NCBI RefSeq assembly: GCF_002999335.1
Contig: NW_020312381.1
Location: 124,001 to 188,000 of the forward strand
From: Cyclospora cayetanensis
Taxonomy: Eukaryota; Apicomplexa; Conoidasida; Eucoccidiorida; Eimeriidae
Length of the DNA stretch: 64,000 nt
Direction: 5' to 3'
The notes beneath the pieces are model-generated. The model was not told where the DNA came from. It ran no database searches and was given only the letters and a program-made list of their open reading frames with translations. The position numbers and the translations under genes were made by a program. Every line of letters begins with the position of its first letter. Position 1 is the first letter of the stretch. Of this stretch, positions 20,880 through 32,445 are shown piece after piece.

Positions 20880-23800
20880 ATGGTGAAGAAGGCAGGGAAA
20901 AGCGGCCGCGCGCCCTCGAAAGCTGGGGGGAAAGCCCCCCAAGGCTCTGCCCTTAAACGAGGCACGGCATCAACTCTCCCCTCCCGCCAACTGCCGACCA
21001 ATAAAAAGCCAGGTGAGGTTTTGTCTGAGGTGACAGCCGCCTTTTTGTCCGAATAGGTCTTACTGAGGGCTGCGCTGCCCCAGGCGGATTCGCCCTTCAA
21101 ACACCTTGCTTGCAGTGAACACCCTAACAACACGGCAGAGCTTCAGCTGCCACTCCAATGATACGCAACCTTACCCATAGGCCGTTCTCTCTTCCCTCGG
21201 GCCTGTGGTGGAAGCTATTCAAGTTTTGAGCCACAGCGATCTGCCCAGTCCGCATCGCACCACATACCTGCTGTCAAACCAGTGCACAACAACGGCCTGT
21301 GCGATGCCTGGTTTCTTAGGGCACTACCGATCTGCCAGCAAGATTAGGCTGTTGAAGATGTACTCTTCAAAGCCTAAGTGGATACGTCCTGGAGGCAAAG
21401 AGCCGCAGCCTTCGGCCCCCGCGAGAATTCATCCTGACCGCCGCTGGTTTGGAAACACTCGAGTTATTGACCAGCAGAAGCTCGCGGCTTTCAGAGAAGA
21501 CATCCAAAAGGCATCTGCCGATCCATACACGTAAATTTGCAGCCTGTTTTACTTTTGCAATATGCGCAGTCTGCTCCCCGCTTTCATCTTTGTGTAGGGG
21601 GCTTAGTTCCATTCATATCGAGCGCTGCAATTTACGCAGGAGCTCGGGCCCCAAGCAAGCGAATGATGCCACGCGAAAGCACCTGCAATTGAGGGAATAT
21701 TGGCACTTGTTGCGGTGGATTTCTCATGCAGCGTGCTCGATGGTTGCGATTTTGGTGCGCAGAGTTGTTCTGAAGCGGGCAAAGCTGCCCATGAGTCTCA
21801 TAAAGGATGGAAATGTGGGAGGCCAAAAGCAGGCAATGGGTCCGGAGGGGTCATTGCCGAAGTTGCAGGGTGACGCTCTCGTTGCCTTGGAACCCTTTGA
21901 AGGGGTTTTTGGTAGCAAAAAAACTCGTAAACGGCCAAGGCTTCAGGCGGCCGACCTTGCCACGCTGGCTTCTCAAGTGCGCCTTGAACTACACATTCGA
22001 AAGCACATCTCTGCAGCGTCTGCTTCTCTGCCGCATGATCTGTGAGCGTTCCTCTGCTTACTTTCATGATGCACGAGTTCCCTTTTTGCGGATATGATTT
22101 CCTGCTGCCCCGTAGGCTGCAGTGCGAGAAGCAGCTTTCACGAAGTCCACCGGAACGGAAGAGGCGCTAGGAGACAGCGGCGGAGAGGGAGGGCCCGTAG
22201 AATCAATTTATCAGAAGGGAACCAGCCGCAGAATTTGGGGGGTGCGTTGAGTGTGTGCAAGAAAAACTTTCATGTGTCCAAACTAGACGGCCAATTTGGC
22301 ATGAATTACCAACTCAGTACAGCGTAGTACCGTGTGGTGTTTCATGGAAAGCGTGTTGTTACGGATCATACTTTTCACCCTAAGATATGGGAGCGAAAGC
22401 TGGCAAAGCGTGGGTGCCTTTTGCACTGCGATATCAGGAGTTGTATAAGGTCATTGACGCGTCAGATGTCTTGGTGCAAGTCGTAGACGCACGTGACCCA
22501 ATGGGAACACGGTAAAAACAAGGGCTGCTTTTTGAATTCTAGCCTTCCCATCATGCAGGATTTGTGTATCTACCCCGTACTTTCGGACATCGTGATGGCT
22601 TCATCAGTGCTAAATAATCTGACGGCTAGACAAGTGTGGCTGCCACAACGTGTACATGTACGTGGTGCAGTTAGAGTGGTCGTTGTTCCGTCTAAAATCT
22701 ATTGACATACCATTGCTTTGATCTATGTATTGCTTCCGCTGCTTTTTTACCCTATCAGTTGCAGGCGCCTGGAACGGTACCTCAAGGGGCAGCGTTCCGC
22801 CAAGCACTTGGTGCTGGTCATTAACAAGGCAAGCAACTTGCGTACTATCAAGCGTAGTACAGAGATGCTACGGCCAAATGTTGAAGTATCTAGAGATGCT
22901 CTTCTGAATAGCTGGAGAGGGTGAGGAAGGGGGAGAGTTCATTGCATCTATCGATTGAGAAAGACTACGTAACGGAGAGCCTTTCTTTTGGCTGGCCCTT
23001 GTTTGTGGTGCCCTCAGGTGGATTTGGTGCCACCACGTGTTGCGCGACACTGGTTGCAGCAGCTGAGCAAAGAAATGCCTACCCTCTTGATGCAGGCCGA
23101 CAAAAACAAGAAGAATATTGGCAGGACGCAGCTCTTTCAACTTTTGAGGTGCGAGCAACTCCCGGGGAGCATTAAGCGGAAGGCGACATGTGGTATCAAG
23201 TAGTTGGAGGATCGTCACCAACGAGAAACTGTTATCTGTGGACTTTTTTGCCTGTGTTTGGCTTGCCTCAGGCAATACGGTCAGCTACTGTCTGATAGGA
23301 AGCATGTTTCCATAGGGTTTTTCGGATATCCGAACGTAGGGAAAAGCTCGATCATCAACTTTTTAAAGAGCAAACAAGTTTGCAAGGCAGCCCCGATACC
23401 CGGCCAGGTTGGTTCTACGTTTGCTTGTGGATGAGCGTATCCTCCTTCCGCTTAGAAATTAATCTTCATGAGGGCTTTGCTTCATCTAATAGACCGGCAG
23501 AAGCACAGAAAGTCCGTTGCACACAAAGGAATGCTATTACTTTGTCGATTTTGTCACAATCACTTCGTTGCGGAGGCGGCGGTTTATTAAGACCGCATGT
23601 GGCAATAGACGTTTCCAGTTAGACCATTGCGATTTAAATGATATGTTGCGTGTGACTGGGTCAGACTCGTGTGTGGCAATACGTTGCGCTGACCTCAAAG
23701 TTGTACCTCATTGACTGCCCAGGCATTGTTCCTCTTAGCAGCGAGGCAGGCGATGATACCGCGAAGGTATGATACAGCTTCTCGCTTTTCCGTTTTATGG

Positions 23801-24685
23801 CGTTGAGGTATAGCTAACGTTTCTGTGTCCCTGGTAGAGCCGTGTAGCACACCCGTATACTAGCCGTTGGTTGTTGACTCTTGCTGTTACTGCTGGCAGT
23901 GAATTGTTTGTCTAGGTATCTTCTTAGTTTCTAGAGGTACCTGCTTCTTGACTTTACTGCAACAGGTGATGCGAGGCGTTGTGCGACCCGAGAGGATCAA
24001 TGCTCCTGAGGAACACATAGCGACCGTCTTAGAACGGGTTAAGAGGTACGTGGTAATTTGGTCAGGTGAATCAGCGACTCAATACATTTTCCGGTTTCTT
24101 CAGCATACAAGTGGAAATTGGTGGTATTTGTTCGCCAATGCCGCTTTACGGGGATCGTAGTAATGTTAAGCATACAAAAACGCCTGAATGTACAAGGTGC
24201 TGTTTTCGCATCCAGGGAGGCCGTGATAGCCCGCTACGGCTTGGACCGGAACGTGACTTGGGGAGATTCAGAGGAATTTTTGGCGCTGTTGGCAGTGCGT
24301 CTCGGAAAACTGAGGAAAGGAGGAGAACCGGACATTTCTACCACTGCCCGCATCGGTAAGCAAAAGTTCTTTCTCACTCTACTTGCAGCTCACAACCAGT
24401 CGTCTCTGACTTCTGATAAGGGGACCATTGCCTATTATACTGTTCGCCATATCTTCGCCCCTTGCTGGTGTGTGCATAGTGCTGTACGACCTGCAAAGGG
24501 GCAAGCTTCCGTACTACGTGTTACCCCCGACGATGGCAAATGAGGCAGCAGACATTGCTGGAGATAGGGAAGACGCCGCGGTGGATGGAGCTTTGGCACT
24601 GCCTGAAGGAAACGCGCTGCAGCTAGCGAATGGTACGCTGGAAGCCCTTAATGACGAAGAGAAGGCAAGAGATGAGGCACCCTAA
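20880..24685 (+). CDS. NOG2: Nucleolar GTP-binding protein 2 (NOG2/GNL2), 60S assembly GTPase
   Basis: Circularly permuted GTPase acting in late nucleolar and nuclear 60S subunit maturation. Thirteen exons, all in phase: 20880-21012, 21320-21530, 21763-21976, 22116-22241, 22438-22511, 22765-22828, 23018-23148, 23272-23407, 23665-23766, 23966-24045, 24216-24355, 24480-24685 (an additional internal boundary is not excluded). The start is a basic tail [17 protein letters not shown]2 marks follow: [68 protein letters not shown], then permuted G motifs: NKVD (G4), [17 protein letters not shown] (G1), [10 protein letters not shown] (G2 region), LYLIDCPG (G3). The end has [14 protein letters not shown] and an acidic tail. 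The intron after 22828 has a GC donor. Identification is firm; the acidic tail is short compared with yeast Nog2. Confidence 0.93.
22829..23017 (+). other. GC-AG intron in NOG2
   Basis: The exon ends AACAAG and the intron begins GCAAGC; it ends CCCTCAG before GTGGATTTGG. Phase 0 on both sides joins NK to VD to restore the conserved G4 motif NKxD, so the boundary is fixed by protein conservation. The GC donor with AAG|GCAAG is the usual context of minor GC-AG introns. Confidence 0.85.
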
Positions 24686-25687
24686 ACGATTCACGAAGAC
24701 CTCGGGGCAACCCGTAAGCCTCAAGGGAGCTGGACAGAAAGGCGGCGCACCTTCGTTCTAGCGTAGCCCACCTTAAGTTCACAATTCCAGGTATTTTTAA
24801 AACCATAACCATCACGTGCGCGTTCGTTGCAAACCAGTGCACGACTTCCGCGAAAGTTTTGGCTCTGTATTAATGCAGTTTGCTACATACTGCAAGCTGA
24901 AGGTGGTTGGGCTACCGCAGCGGTAGTGGGGGTTCCGCAGTGCAGGCGCTAGTCAGCTCTTCTTATCTGCGGCTCGCTTTACGACATGCCACCCAAACTG
25001 AAGGAAGTTGCCGGTTCGCAGAAAGTAGCTACATGGCGACACAAAGCGGCTACCGTATGCGCAGTTAAAGTGGCTGACAATGCCCACCTCTAATGCCACT
25101 GCTGCCTAGCGGCGCATGAAATCAACTGACATTTGGTAAGAAAACGTCCTGGTCCGGAATTTAAAGTGGTAAAAGAAAAGTGTTTTTACCGCAGATCAGG
25201 GACAGAAGCTCGGGAGCAATGGAGAGGTCAGGTCCTCACAAGCCATCACTGCTATACCGTAGCAAAGTTTGGTAGCGCAACCACGTGCAGCACAAGCTCC
25301 GGAATCAGCGCACCCTTTGGCGAACAATACATATTGCCAGAGCGAGTGAGATTGATGGCCACAGATCATCCGTTCCAAAAATACATTGCAAAATGCCCGA
25401 TGGATCGGCTTTGCTTTCGGAAACCAACGGCTGCGGCGCGACATTCCCGAACTTTCCTACCTGCAAAAGCTTTGCAGAGGAACCGCACAACGGCTACAAA
25501 GTCGCCAACTTGCGCCGAAGTACAAACCGCGCACTCCGGGAGGCTTCCAAGCCACCTGTAGAACAAGGCAGTTTAGTTTCTGCCCGTCCTATACATATTA
25601 CCGCCGAGCCAAGTGTGCTACATGGGCACTGCTTTTTATATTTTCATGTGAAGATTATTAGCTTCAACTTTATCCTGCTGGTACCGC
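24686..25687. other. Intergenic region between convergent genes
   Basis: It separates the 3' ends of NOG2 and the minus-strand transporter. Two overlapping plus-strand frames (25285-25752 and 25386-25661) are open but I could not link either to splice-consistent exons or any family. The 3' UTRs of both genes lie here. Confidence 0.5.
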
Positions 25688-27217
25688 TCACGGCTCCAGC
25701 TGTTCAGGAACACCGCAATCCCGCTTTTGCAAATCTGGTAAGCTTCTTTTAATCCACCACATACGAACCAAGAGAAAATACACTAGAATAAGCAAACCAA
25801 TCATTGGCAGCTGAACTACATACATTCCCTTAGGACCCAGGCCTACAGTGAGGTGGAACAAAGGGCTACAAAGAAGCGACAACAGCCCGCCGACAAGCTG
25901 CACGATGCCAATCAAGCGGCCGAAGAACACAGCAGGGAAGTTTTCCTCGATGTACACAAAAACCTGAGAAACGAACAGCGACATGTACACCATGAAACAA
26001 AGTACGGATATCATACCCGCCGCCGCCGCCTGCTTCAAGCTGAAAGCGTATGCCAATAGGCCTGCCGTATTGACGATTCCCATCACCGATATTATACCAA
26101 TAGACTCTGACAGCTTGCCCAAGATGATGCAGGGAATAAAGGAGAAGGGCAGAGCACTGCCTAGGAAATCTTGCGCTTTCTGAACCAGAATGCGATCATG
26201 GGCCTCTTGGTAAAAAGAAGTAATCCATCCCACTGCAATGAAATAGAGAACGATAAGCAAATACTTCTCAGAGCAAACGGTCTTCAATAGGGTGCAATCT
26301 TTCTGCTTAGGGTGTGGCTTCTGACACCCAGTTGAACACGAGCCTTCGAGCTGACTGTCCAAGCTTAGCTCTCGAGTCTGCCCAGTCGTCATAGGCGGAC
26401 GTTCAGATGCTGGCTTCTGATCACTTGGTACTACTTGTTGGTCGAAATTAGCCTCATCGTATGCCTTGTACGCCTTTAACGGCATCACAAAGAATACGAT
26501 GACAAGGAACAGGCACGGACCGAAGCCGACGTACCACCAACAGCCTGAAATGCCACCATCCGTGAGATAAGAATGCAAAATGAGGGGGATGGCGAAAGAG
26601 GCGGACGAAGCCGACCCAATCAAAGTTATTACAGTCGCAGCAGCGCCCGGGAAGAGGCGGGTGACCAGCAGAGTGGGGAGGAAAGCGGTGTCAGCGCCTA
26701 GACCAATGCAGATGAAGCCGAGGTACACTGTTGCGTGCGACTCCGCCGTCAGACTTGAGATCAACGACCACGCCACAATGTGGAAGCACTGGCCAATCAT
26801 AGACGTAATTTTGGGTCCCAAGGTATCCATCATTGTGCCAGCCAGTGCACTCATCGTGCAATGCACCGCCAGCGTGAATACAAACAAGCTCTGCACAGAA
26901 GCATCCTGTGCATCGCAGATATAGTTGTGTCCTAACTGTCGTTGGTCGTCCACAAAGCCTCCCTTTCCGTTGGCTTCGCATTTAAAACTAAAAACTTGAG
27001 CCTTTAACAGCATTGCCGACAGCGGAGCCCAGCCGAAGTACACGCATCCTGTCATGAACGTCTGGAGCGCGTAGACAAATAACAAAGCATATCTGTTCAA
27101 GTTGAGGGGCGTGGGCTGTTGAGCACCTGGAAGATCGCTGCGCGGCAACATGCGGCGCAGAGCCGGCAAGAACCCGTTGGGAGTCGAGTCTTCTCCTTCA
27201 CTTTTTCCCCCCATCAT
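25688..27217 (-). CDS. ApiAT-like major facilitator transporter, copy A
   Basis: Intronless, about 509 aa from the ATG at 27217 (MMGGKSEGEDS); an in-frame ATG at 27352 would add 45 residues but the paralogue at 58369-59880 has no equivalent. About 12 membrane segments are apparent, split by a hydrophilic loop near residues 260-320. Motifs shared with the paralogue: GCVYFGWAPLS (TM1), MDTLGPK (loop 2-3, MFS motif A-like), GLGADTAFLPTLLVTRLFP (TM4), GCWWYVGFGPCLF, FYQEAHDRIL and QVFVYIEENFPA.FFGRLIG near TM10-11. ApiATs are apicomplexan plasma-membrane amino-acid carriers of the SLC43-like group; assignment rests on layout and these motifs, and the substrate cannot be read. It is in the same orientation as copy B 31 kb away. 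Confidence 0.8.
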   Translation of the reverse strand: MMGGKSEGEDSTPNGFLPALRRMLPRSDLPGAQQPTPLNLNRYALLFVYALQTFMTGCVYFGWAPLSAMLLKAQVFSFKCEANGKGGFVDDQRQLGHNYICDAQDASVQSLFVFTLAVHCTMSALAGTMMDTLGPKITSMIGQCFHIVAWSLISSLTAESHATVYLGFICIGLGADTAFLPTLLVTRLFPGAAATVITLIGSASSASFAIPLILHSYLTDGGISGCWWYVGFGPCLFLVIVFFVMPLKAYKAYDEANFDQQVVPSDQKPASERPPMTTGQTRELSLDSQLEGSCSTGCQKPHPKQKDCTLLKTVCSEKYLLIVLYFIAVGWITSFYQEAHDRILVQKAQDFLGSALPFSFIPCIILGKLSESIGIISVMGIVNTAGLLAYAFSLKQAAAAGMISVLCFMVYMSLFVSQVFVYIEENFPAVFFGRLIGIVQLVGGLLSLLCSPLFHLTVGLGPKGMYVVQLPMIGLLILVYFLLVRMWWIKRSLPDLQKRDCGVPEQLEP

Positions 27218-27352
27218 CAATATGTCGTAAGAAACCTCGGAATTCGAGCTGATTATAATGAGAATATTAAGGATCTTGGATGCCCAATGACGGCGAAATG
27301 GGGAGTCGAACGCTGATTGCTGCCAGCGGGCTGGCTGCTCCAGCTGCAACAC

Positions 27353-30300
27353 AGGCTGGGGGACAATTGAAAACAGGTAAGGCAGTGCAAAGAGGCAACG
27401 CTACAGGCTTCTTTATGACAAGATGAACAATGAAGCATTAAGGTATATTGTTGCTGAGTCGTGATGGTGAGCGATGGAGGCCGGTCGTGCGGGGCGAAGA
27501 GTGGAGCAGATGCTCTGTGCGCTGTCCCCGAAAATTGTTTCCAGCTAGGCACCGGAAGATGAGGCTCAAAGCAGAAAAAAGACATAAGTAACAAAAAATT
27601 TTGTGCTAGGCAGGGTGGGAGGCCTCTAGTTACTGTTGTCTAAATACTTCAAGCCATTTCGGGCCCACTTGTGCAAAGGGGTCTTGCAGGGGTTCCTGGT
27701 CTTCGGCATCCTGCACCACAAAAGACACGCTACGAAGCAAAAAAAATTCATCGTCATCCCACCTGTCCATACCTTGATTAGTGCGTTGCGCATTTTTGTT
27801 AGTTGATGCAACCTTGTGTCTCGATCTTAGCGATGAAAAGAAGTAAAGTGTTAATATGCCAGCGAATTTGGGGAACGGTGTAATGATGGGTGCTATTGTG
27901 GGACAATTTAATAGCGGGCTGCAACGATGCGATAATTAGAATTCCCTCCTTCGGCTCTCGCACATTCGGTAACGATTCAGTAAAGCATGTTTACGAGGTA
28001 GCGGACAATATATCCGCCGTGGAGCTTGCATGCAGAAATAGCTGCGCAGCAATTCGATTATAGCAGGTTGAGCTGCACTTTGGCAATTTCTACTACGCTA
28101 GCTGAACCTAAGTAAGAATTAGTATATAGTTGACAGTTTAGTGTATCTGTAAGTATCTTTTATGTGCTACAGAGTGAAGCTGTTTCTCCCCATATTTACA
28201 GCCAGATGCACATAGCGCCTAGTGCATATTCACACGCCGTTGCGGCTTGATTCGAGCTACCAATACTTTGCGAAAAACAAGATCTACGAACGAAGAGATT
28301 ATCCTAGTCTAGTCCGTACTAGTCCTTGATAAAAATATAACGAGTGTAGATAAAAGGCATAGACAGTAACTTGGTCCACAACATGCTTTGCCACATTCCA
28401 AATCACACATTCTTGTGTTCCCTACCTGACGGTCAACGAACAGCCGCATAGAAATGGTGGAAGATTCGACTACACTATCGGCTCTTCCCAGGCAGGCAGA
28501 AACCAAATATAGTGTGAATGAGAGAAATAAACGTGCTTTCAGCCGCCAAAATCAAATCGAGGGGGAGAAAGAGAAGCTTATTAATCGACAACGAATGGCG
28601 TACTAAAGTGTCGTGGATGCGGCGGCGCGACGGCTGGCTGCCATCGATGCTTGAAACGTCCGGGCCTCTGCTACGAGAAACCAGAAGACAAGGAAGACAT
28701 GTAAAGGGTACAAAAGTATATGCCATCAGTGCCTTCGTTCATCGTAAAGCAAAATCCTAGCAAAATACAGCTATTATGTGCAGGGTAGTTGAGTCCGAAG
28801 CCACAAAAGAGGCATAAGAAAGAATATGGGGTACGATTACTTGAGAGTGCATGCATATAAATCTGAGCGCAGCAAACAGGTTTTCAATATTTGAAGGGAG
28901 ATGTTCAAGTAGAACCACCCCTTTAAAAAGTCGCTATACCAGGCAGAGCATGCGCTGGGGACGGAAATCTACCAGCAAACACACAGGATACCATCCATGG
29001 TGTTTAGCATTATGAACCGAACAGCGCTGCAAATTATTTTGCAGCAGCTGCTCCTGCGCTAACTAGTGAAACTACCGTTCCCCGACACAATACAGCAAAA
29101 GCTTTCGTCCACCGCCTCGCTGAAGCTTTCGAGAATCTAGCCTTGTCTAAGCTCCGTTAGGTTCCTCCGCTTCAACACAGTCACTTGCTGCACGGTAAGG
29201 TCCGCGTGTAATTTGGAAAGTATAAGTTCTTACAAGAAAGCTACCATTGATGGCTCTCTGACACCTCCAGCCTCCTCCCGCTGGACCCAGCCCTGCTATC
29301 TAGGTTGCTTCGCCTCTTACATGCATTTACGGATTACAGGACTTGAGGTCCCGGAGTACGAATAGACGGGTTTGTTGGGGGGCTGTCTGGGAATGCTTGG
29401 ATATGCGGGCTTCCTCCGCCTTTCTGTTTTCCTCTATTTTTGACTGCTGGTAAGAGCTAGTTGACAAACCCCCGACATCCATAGGTTTCCAATGCCCACT
29501 TTACCATTCTTCAGCCAAAGGGTAAGGAGGTGCACTCATTTGCTCCTGAGACATCTACAAGCCATCATTTGCGGAATTCCTGCTGGTCGCTCGTTTAACC
29601 GCGGAGTGTCCGCCCGTCCCGTGAGACCAAGTAACGTTACCCTGCAATCACAGCCAGTGGATGAGCAGAGACCAGCAGCACCAAGCAATGCGCTGCTATC
29701 AGTTGTGGCGCCGCATCTAAGGTTCATAGGAAAATGCTTACTTGCGCAGTCAATGCAGACATAACGGGAAGTCCTTGAGAGCTTTTCAGAAGAGCTTCTG
29801 GTTCCCTTGCCCGCCCATTTAGAAGCATCAAATAACTTTGTGAAAATTTACTTAGTGTTTTTCAAAAGAAATTTCACCTCTCTTGGGCCGCGCCCTAACG
29901 TGTTCCAGCAAGAGTCGAGAAGCACCGATAGGGTACGCATTACTCCGCCCCCTAAGAATTCCAAGCATTTTCAGCTAGTTTTACAGAACGTCTAAGGCAC
30001 GCGCACATTATACTGCATCTTTTTGGCCGAAGTAACACTCCCGTGCAACATACAGACATCTACGAAACGACCAGCCAAGCGGAAAAATTTTAAGGAGTCC
30101 TGGGTAATATAACTACCATGGAAGAAAGTGCTCGAGTGCACATGTGTCGCACTACCTGCGAAACACTTTCTTTAGTATGGCTACCCTCTGCCACGTCACC
30201 TGCAATGTAAGGTGAGTAAATTTGCATTAATATCCAGCCCGGTGCATCGTTAGACCTTATGCCTTGAGGCGAAGGGCACATGACAGCTCTTTTTAGAAAA

Positions 30301-30539
30301 AAAAAGCTTTCAAGTCTTCAAAGTGCTTCGGGGCAAAGACACGCTTATGGGGCCCCCGGTGAGAGTCACCAGGCTCTTGCCCTTCAAAGATAGTACGGAA
30401 AATTAACATGAGTATAACGGCTACACTGCACCAACAAACTTCCAAAAAAACAAGGTGTAGTTAGCCAACGATCATTAAAGAGTTGCCCCATTAATTTGCC
30501 TTTCCCTGTATCTTATTAATGACAGAGTAGCTACGACAT
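27353..30539. other. Gene-poor region, no gene seen
   Basis: About 3.2 kb without a frame longer than about 115 codons and without linkable exons. Composition is more AT-rich than the coding parts. It contains the promoter of ApiAT-like copy A next to 27.2 kb and is the left edge of the retroelement-bearing region. Confidence 0.5.
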
Positions 30540-30544
30540 AAGAA

Positions 30545-30650
30545 GACGCAGCGCTGCGGGCGTGTAGGATACATGCCATGTGTAGCTAGTTAGAATGCTA
30601 GGTGTACTGGAAAAGTGCACCTGCGCCCACTCCAGCTGTCCCACTTCCCG
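30545..30650 (+). repeat. Dispersed repeat, copy D (partial)
   Basis: It shares with copies B and C the order: (a)TGC(c/t)ATGTG-AGCTAG, AGAATGCTAGGTGTACTGG, GCACCTGCGCCC-CTCCAGCTGTCCC. It lies 0.8 kb upstream of the reverse-transcriptase relic at 31.4 kb. The alignment was done by eye and is imperfect. Confidence 0.5.
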
Positions 30651-31416
30651 CATGTCCGGAACTCTGGAGATCGCGAGCAAGCGAAGACAGACGCTTCTTT
30701 GGAAAAAGCCAAAGCCTTTGTACAGAAGCCTTAATCGCAGGATTACAGCTGGTAGTACTTCATGATAAATTGCGGTTGTTTCCTGCTCATCCACAGGCTG
30801 TAGGGATGCAGAGTGATGTCAAGATTCCCTAAAACAGTTGTCTGGTATGGATCAAGGTATGCAAAAGATCAATATTTCCTTCCTGTAGTACCAGTATGAT
30901 GCAACAATCGTCTGACGATGGAAGTTAACACAGCCCACAAAATGTTTATGGATGCGTCGATGAGGTCATGCAAACCAGAAAATGATGACGCCAGTAGGAA
31001 TGAGCAAACACTTACCTTTTTACCAGGCGCTTGGATTTTTACCTTCTGTTATCCCCTAAAAAAGATACACTACTGGTTTGGGGGCCAGTTGCTTGGAGGA
31101 GAAACACTCCAGTGATCGCCCCATTTAAGCCCAAGAAGTCGTCTACCCGCAGGCAGTAATTGCTGCGCTATGCAACGATGAGCTGCCAACCTGGCCACCT
31201 GCTAGTTGTCCAACGTACCGTACGTAGGTACGCCCTGAATCAGTCCTTAGCGATGTTTCGCATGGTGAGAACCCCTCACACCATGAAGAGGAGAATAGCC
31301 AACAGGTGGGCTCGTTGTTGAAAAATGTATAGTGCAAGACTTGACCACCGCTTTCTACTATAACGCAGTGCGGATGCCGACAAAGGACCGAATGGGGTGC
31401 ATGTGAGTTAGCTTAA

Positions 31417-32445
31417 TCCCCTAAACAAGATTACTCTGGAACAGTAGCTTCAGATGCCTCATATTGACCAAATGCTTGGCAGGCTACACAGATCAATACT
31501 CTACTTGGCATTTTACCTCACAGACGCGTTCCTACGAATCCCCAACCCTTATGTCGGGCTCAAAACGACGTTCCAAACCCCCATTCGCCAACGCGAGCAC
31601 ACCTGCATGCCGTTTATACTTGTAAGTGCCTCAACGGAACTGAAGGGGCAAGTTAATCAGGCTTTCTATGAGCTTATCATGGGACACTGGCTGAGCGGCT
31701 ACATGGTAGACGTCTTCGTATTCAGCCGAGACGTTCACGCCAGTCTACAGCACCTGCAGCGCGCGCATCAGCTGTTGCGGGAGAAGCAGTGGTAATTAAA
31801 AGCACTCAAGTGTTCGTGCATCTTGAAAACCATTGTGCTTCGGGCTTTTCCGTTTTGGCTGCAAGCAACGAGCCAGATCCGGCAAAAGTTTAAGCAATCA
31901 AGGCATGACCTTTACCTTCGCGCACCCGGAAGGACGTTCAGAAGCTTTTGTGGCCCTGCATCTTACTACTGCAGCTTTCATTCGCAGGCCTGCTCGGGTT
32001 GATGTTTTTTTAACTGACCTACAGAAGGAAGCACAGTCTGTGGCCTAGATAGAGGAGGCGGATGCCGCAACAACGACACTTATCAGTCACCTTGAAACTT
32101 CTTTGATACGTGTGCGGCTTCATTATAAGCGCGATTGCTTCTTTTAAACCGACGCTGATGATGTCGTGCTTGTGGCTTCTACCTTCAAATATTGCTCTAG
32201 TCACTACACTCTAAATTATAATTCTACCGATCGTTTTTATTACGGCTTTACTGGATCCAAGCAACGGTATTCCGTGGAGGAAAAGAATTTATGTGATGTG
32301 GCGGGGTGTGGAAATCTGTCGATCATTTTAACAAGGACATCATTTTACTGCACAGACCGACCAGCAGTCTTCAATATACCTTACGAAGAGCCTTTAGGTA
32401 AGAGTACAACTGCTCTTAACCGTGACGATTCACAGTTTCTGTAAA
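31417..32445 (+). pseudogene. Ty3/gypsy polymerase relic (reverse transcriptase, connection, RNase H)
   Basis: Decayed retrotransposon polymerase with stops and frameshifts. The first part reads like RT: MPHIDQMLGRL, LTDAFLRIP, VGLKTTFQTPIRQ, TCMPFILVSASTEL, NQAFYELIMGHWLSGYM, VFSRDVHASLQHLQRAHQLL. The catalytic YxDD box is YMVD (31700-31711), so an active-site Asp is lost. Near 31930-32060, in a shifted frame, comes the connection segment (GRTFRSF, then RRPARVDVFLTDLQKEAQSV). At 32145-32400 the RNase H part is visible with TDADDVVLVAS, RYSVEEKNL and a later TD pair. This order (RT, connection, RNase H) is that of Ty3/gypsy elements. It cannot encode an active enzyme. Confidence 0.8.

Noticed and set aside
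25285..25752. Plus-strand 155-codon frame between NOG2 and ApiAT-like copy A
   Set aside because: A second overlapping frame reads equally well, no splice sites connect it, and it runs into the transporter's 3' end.
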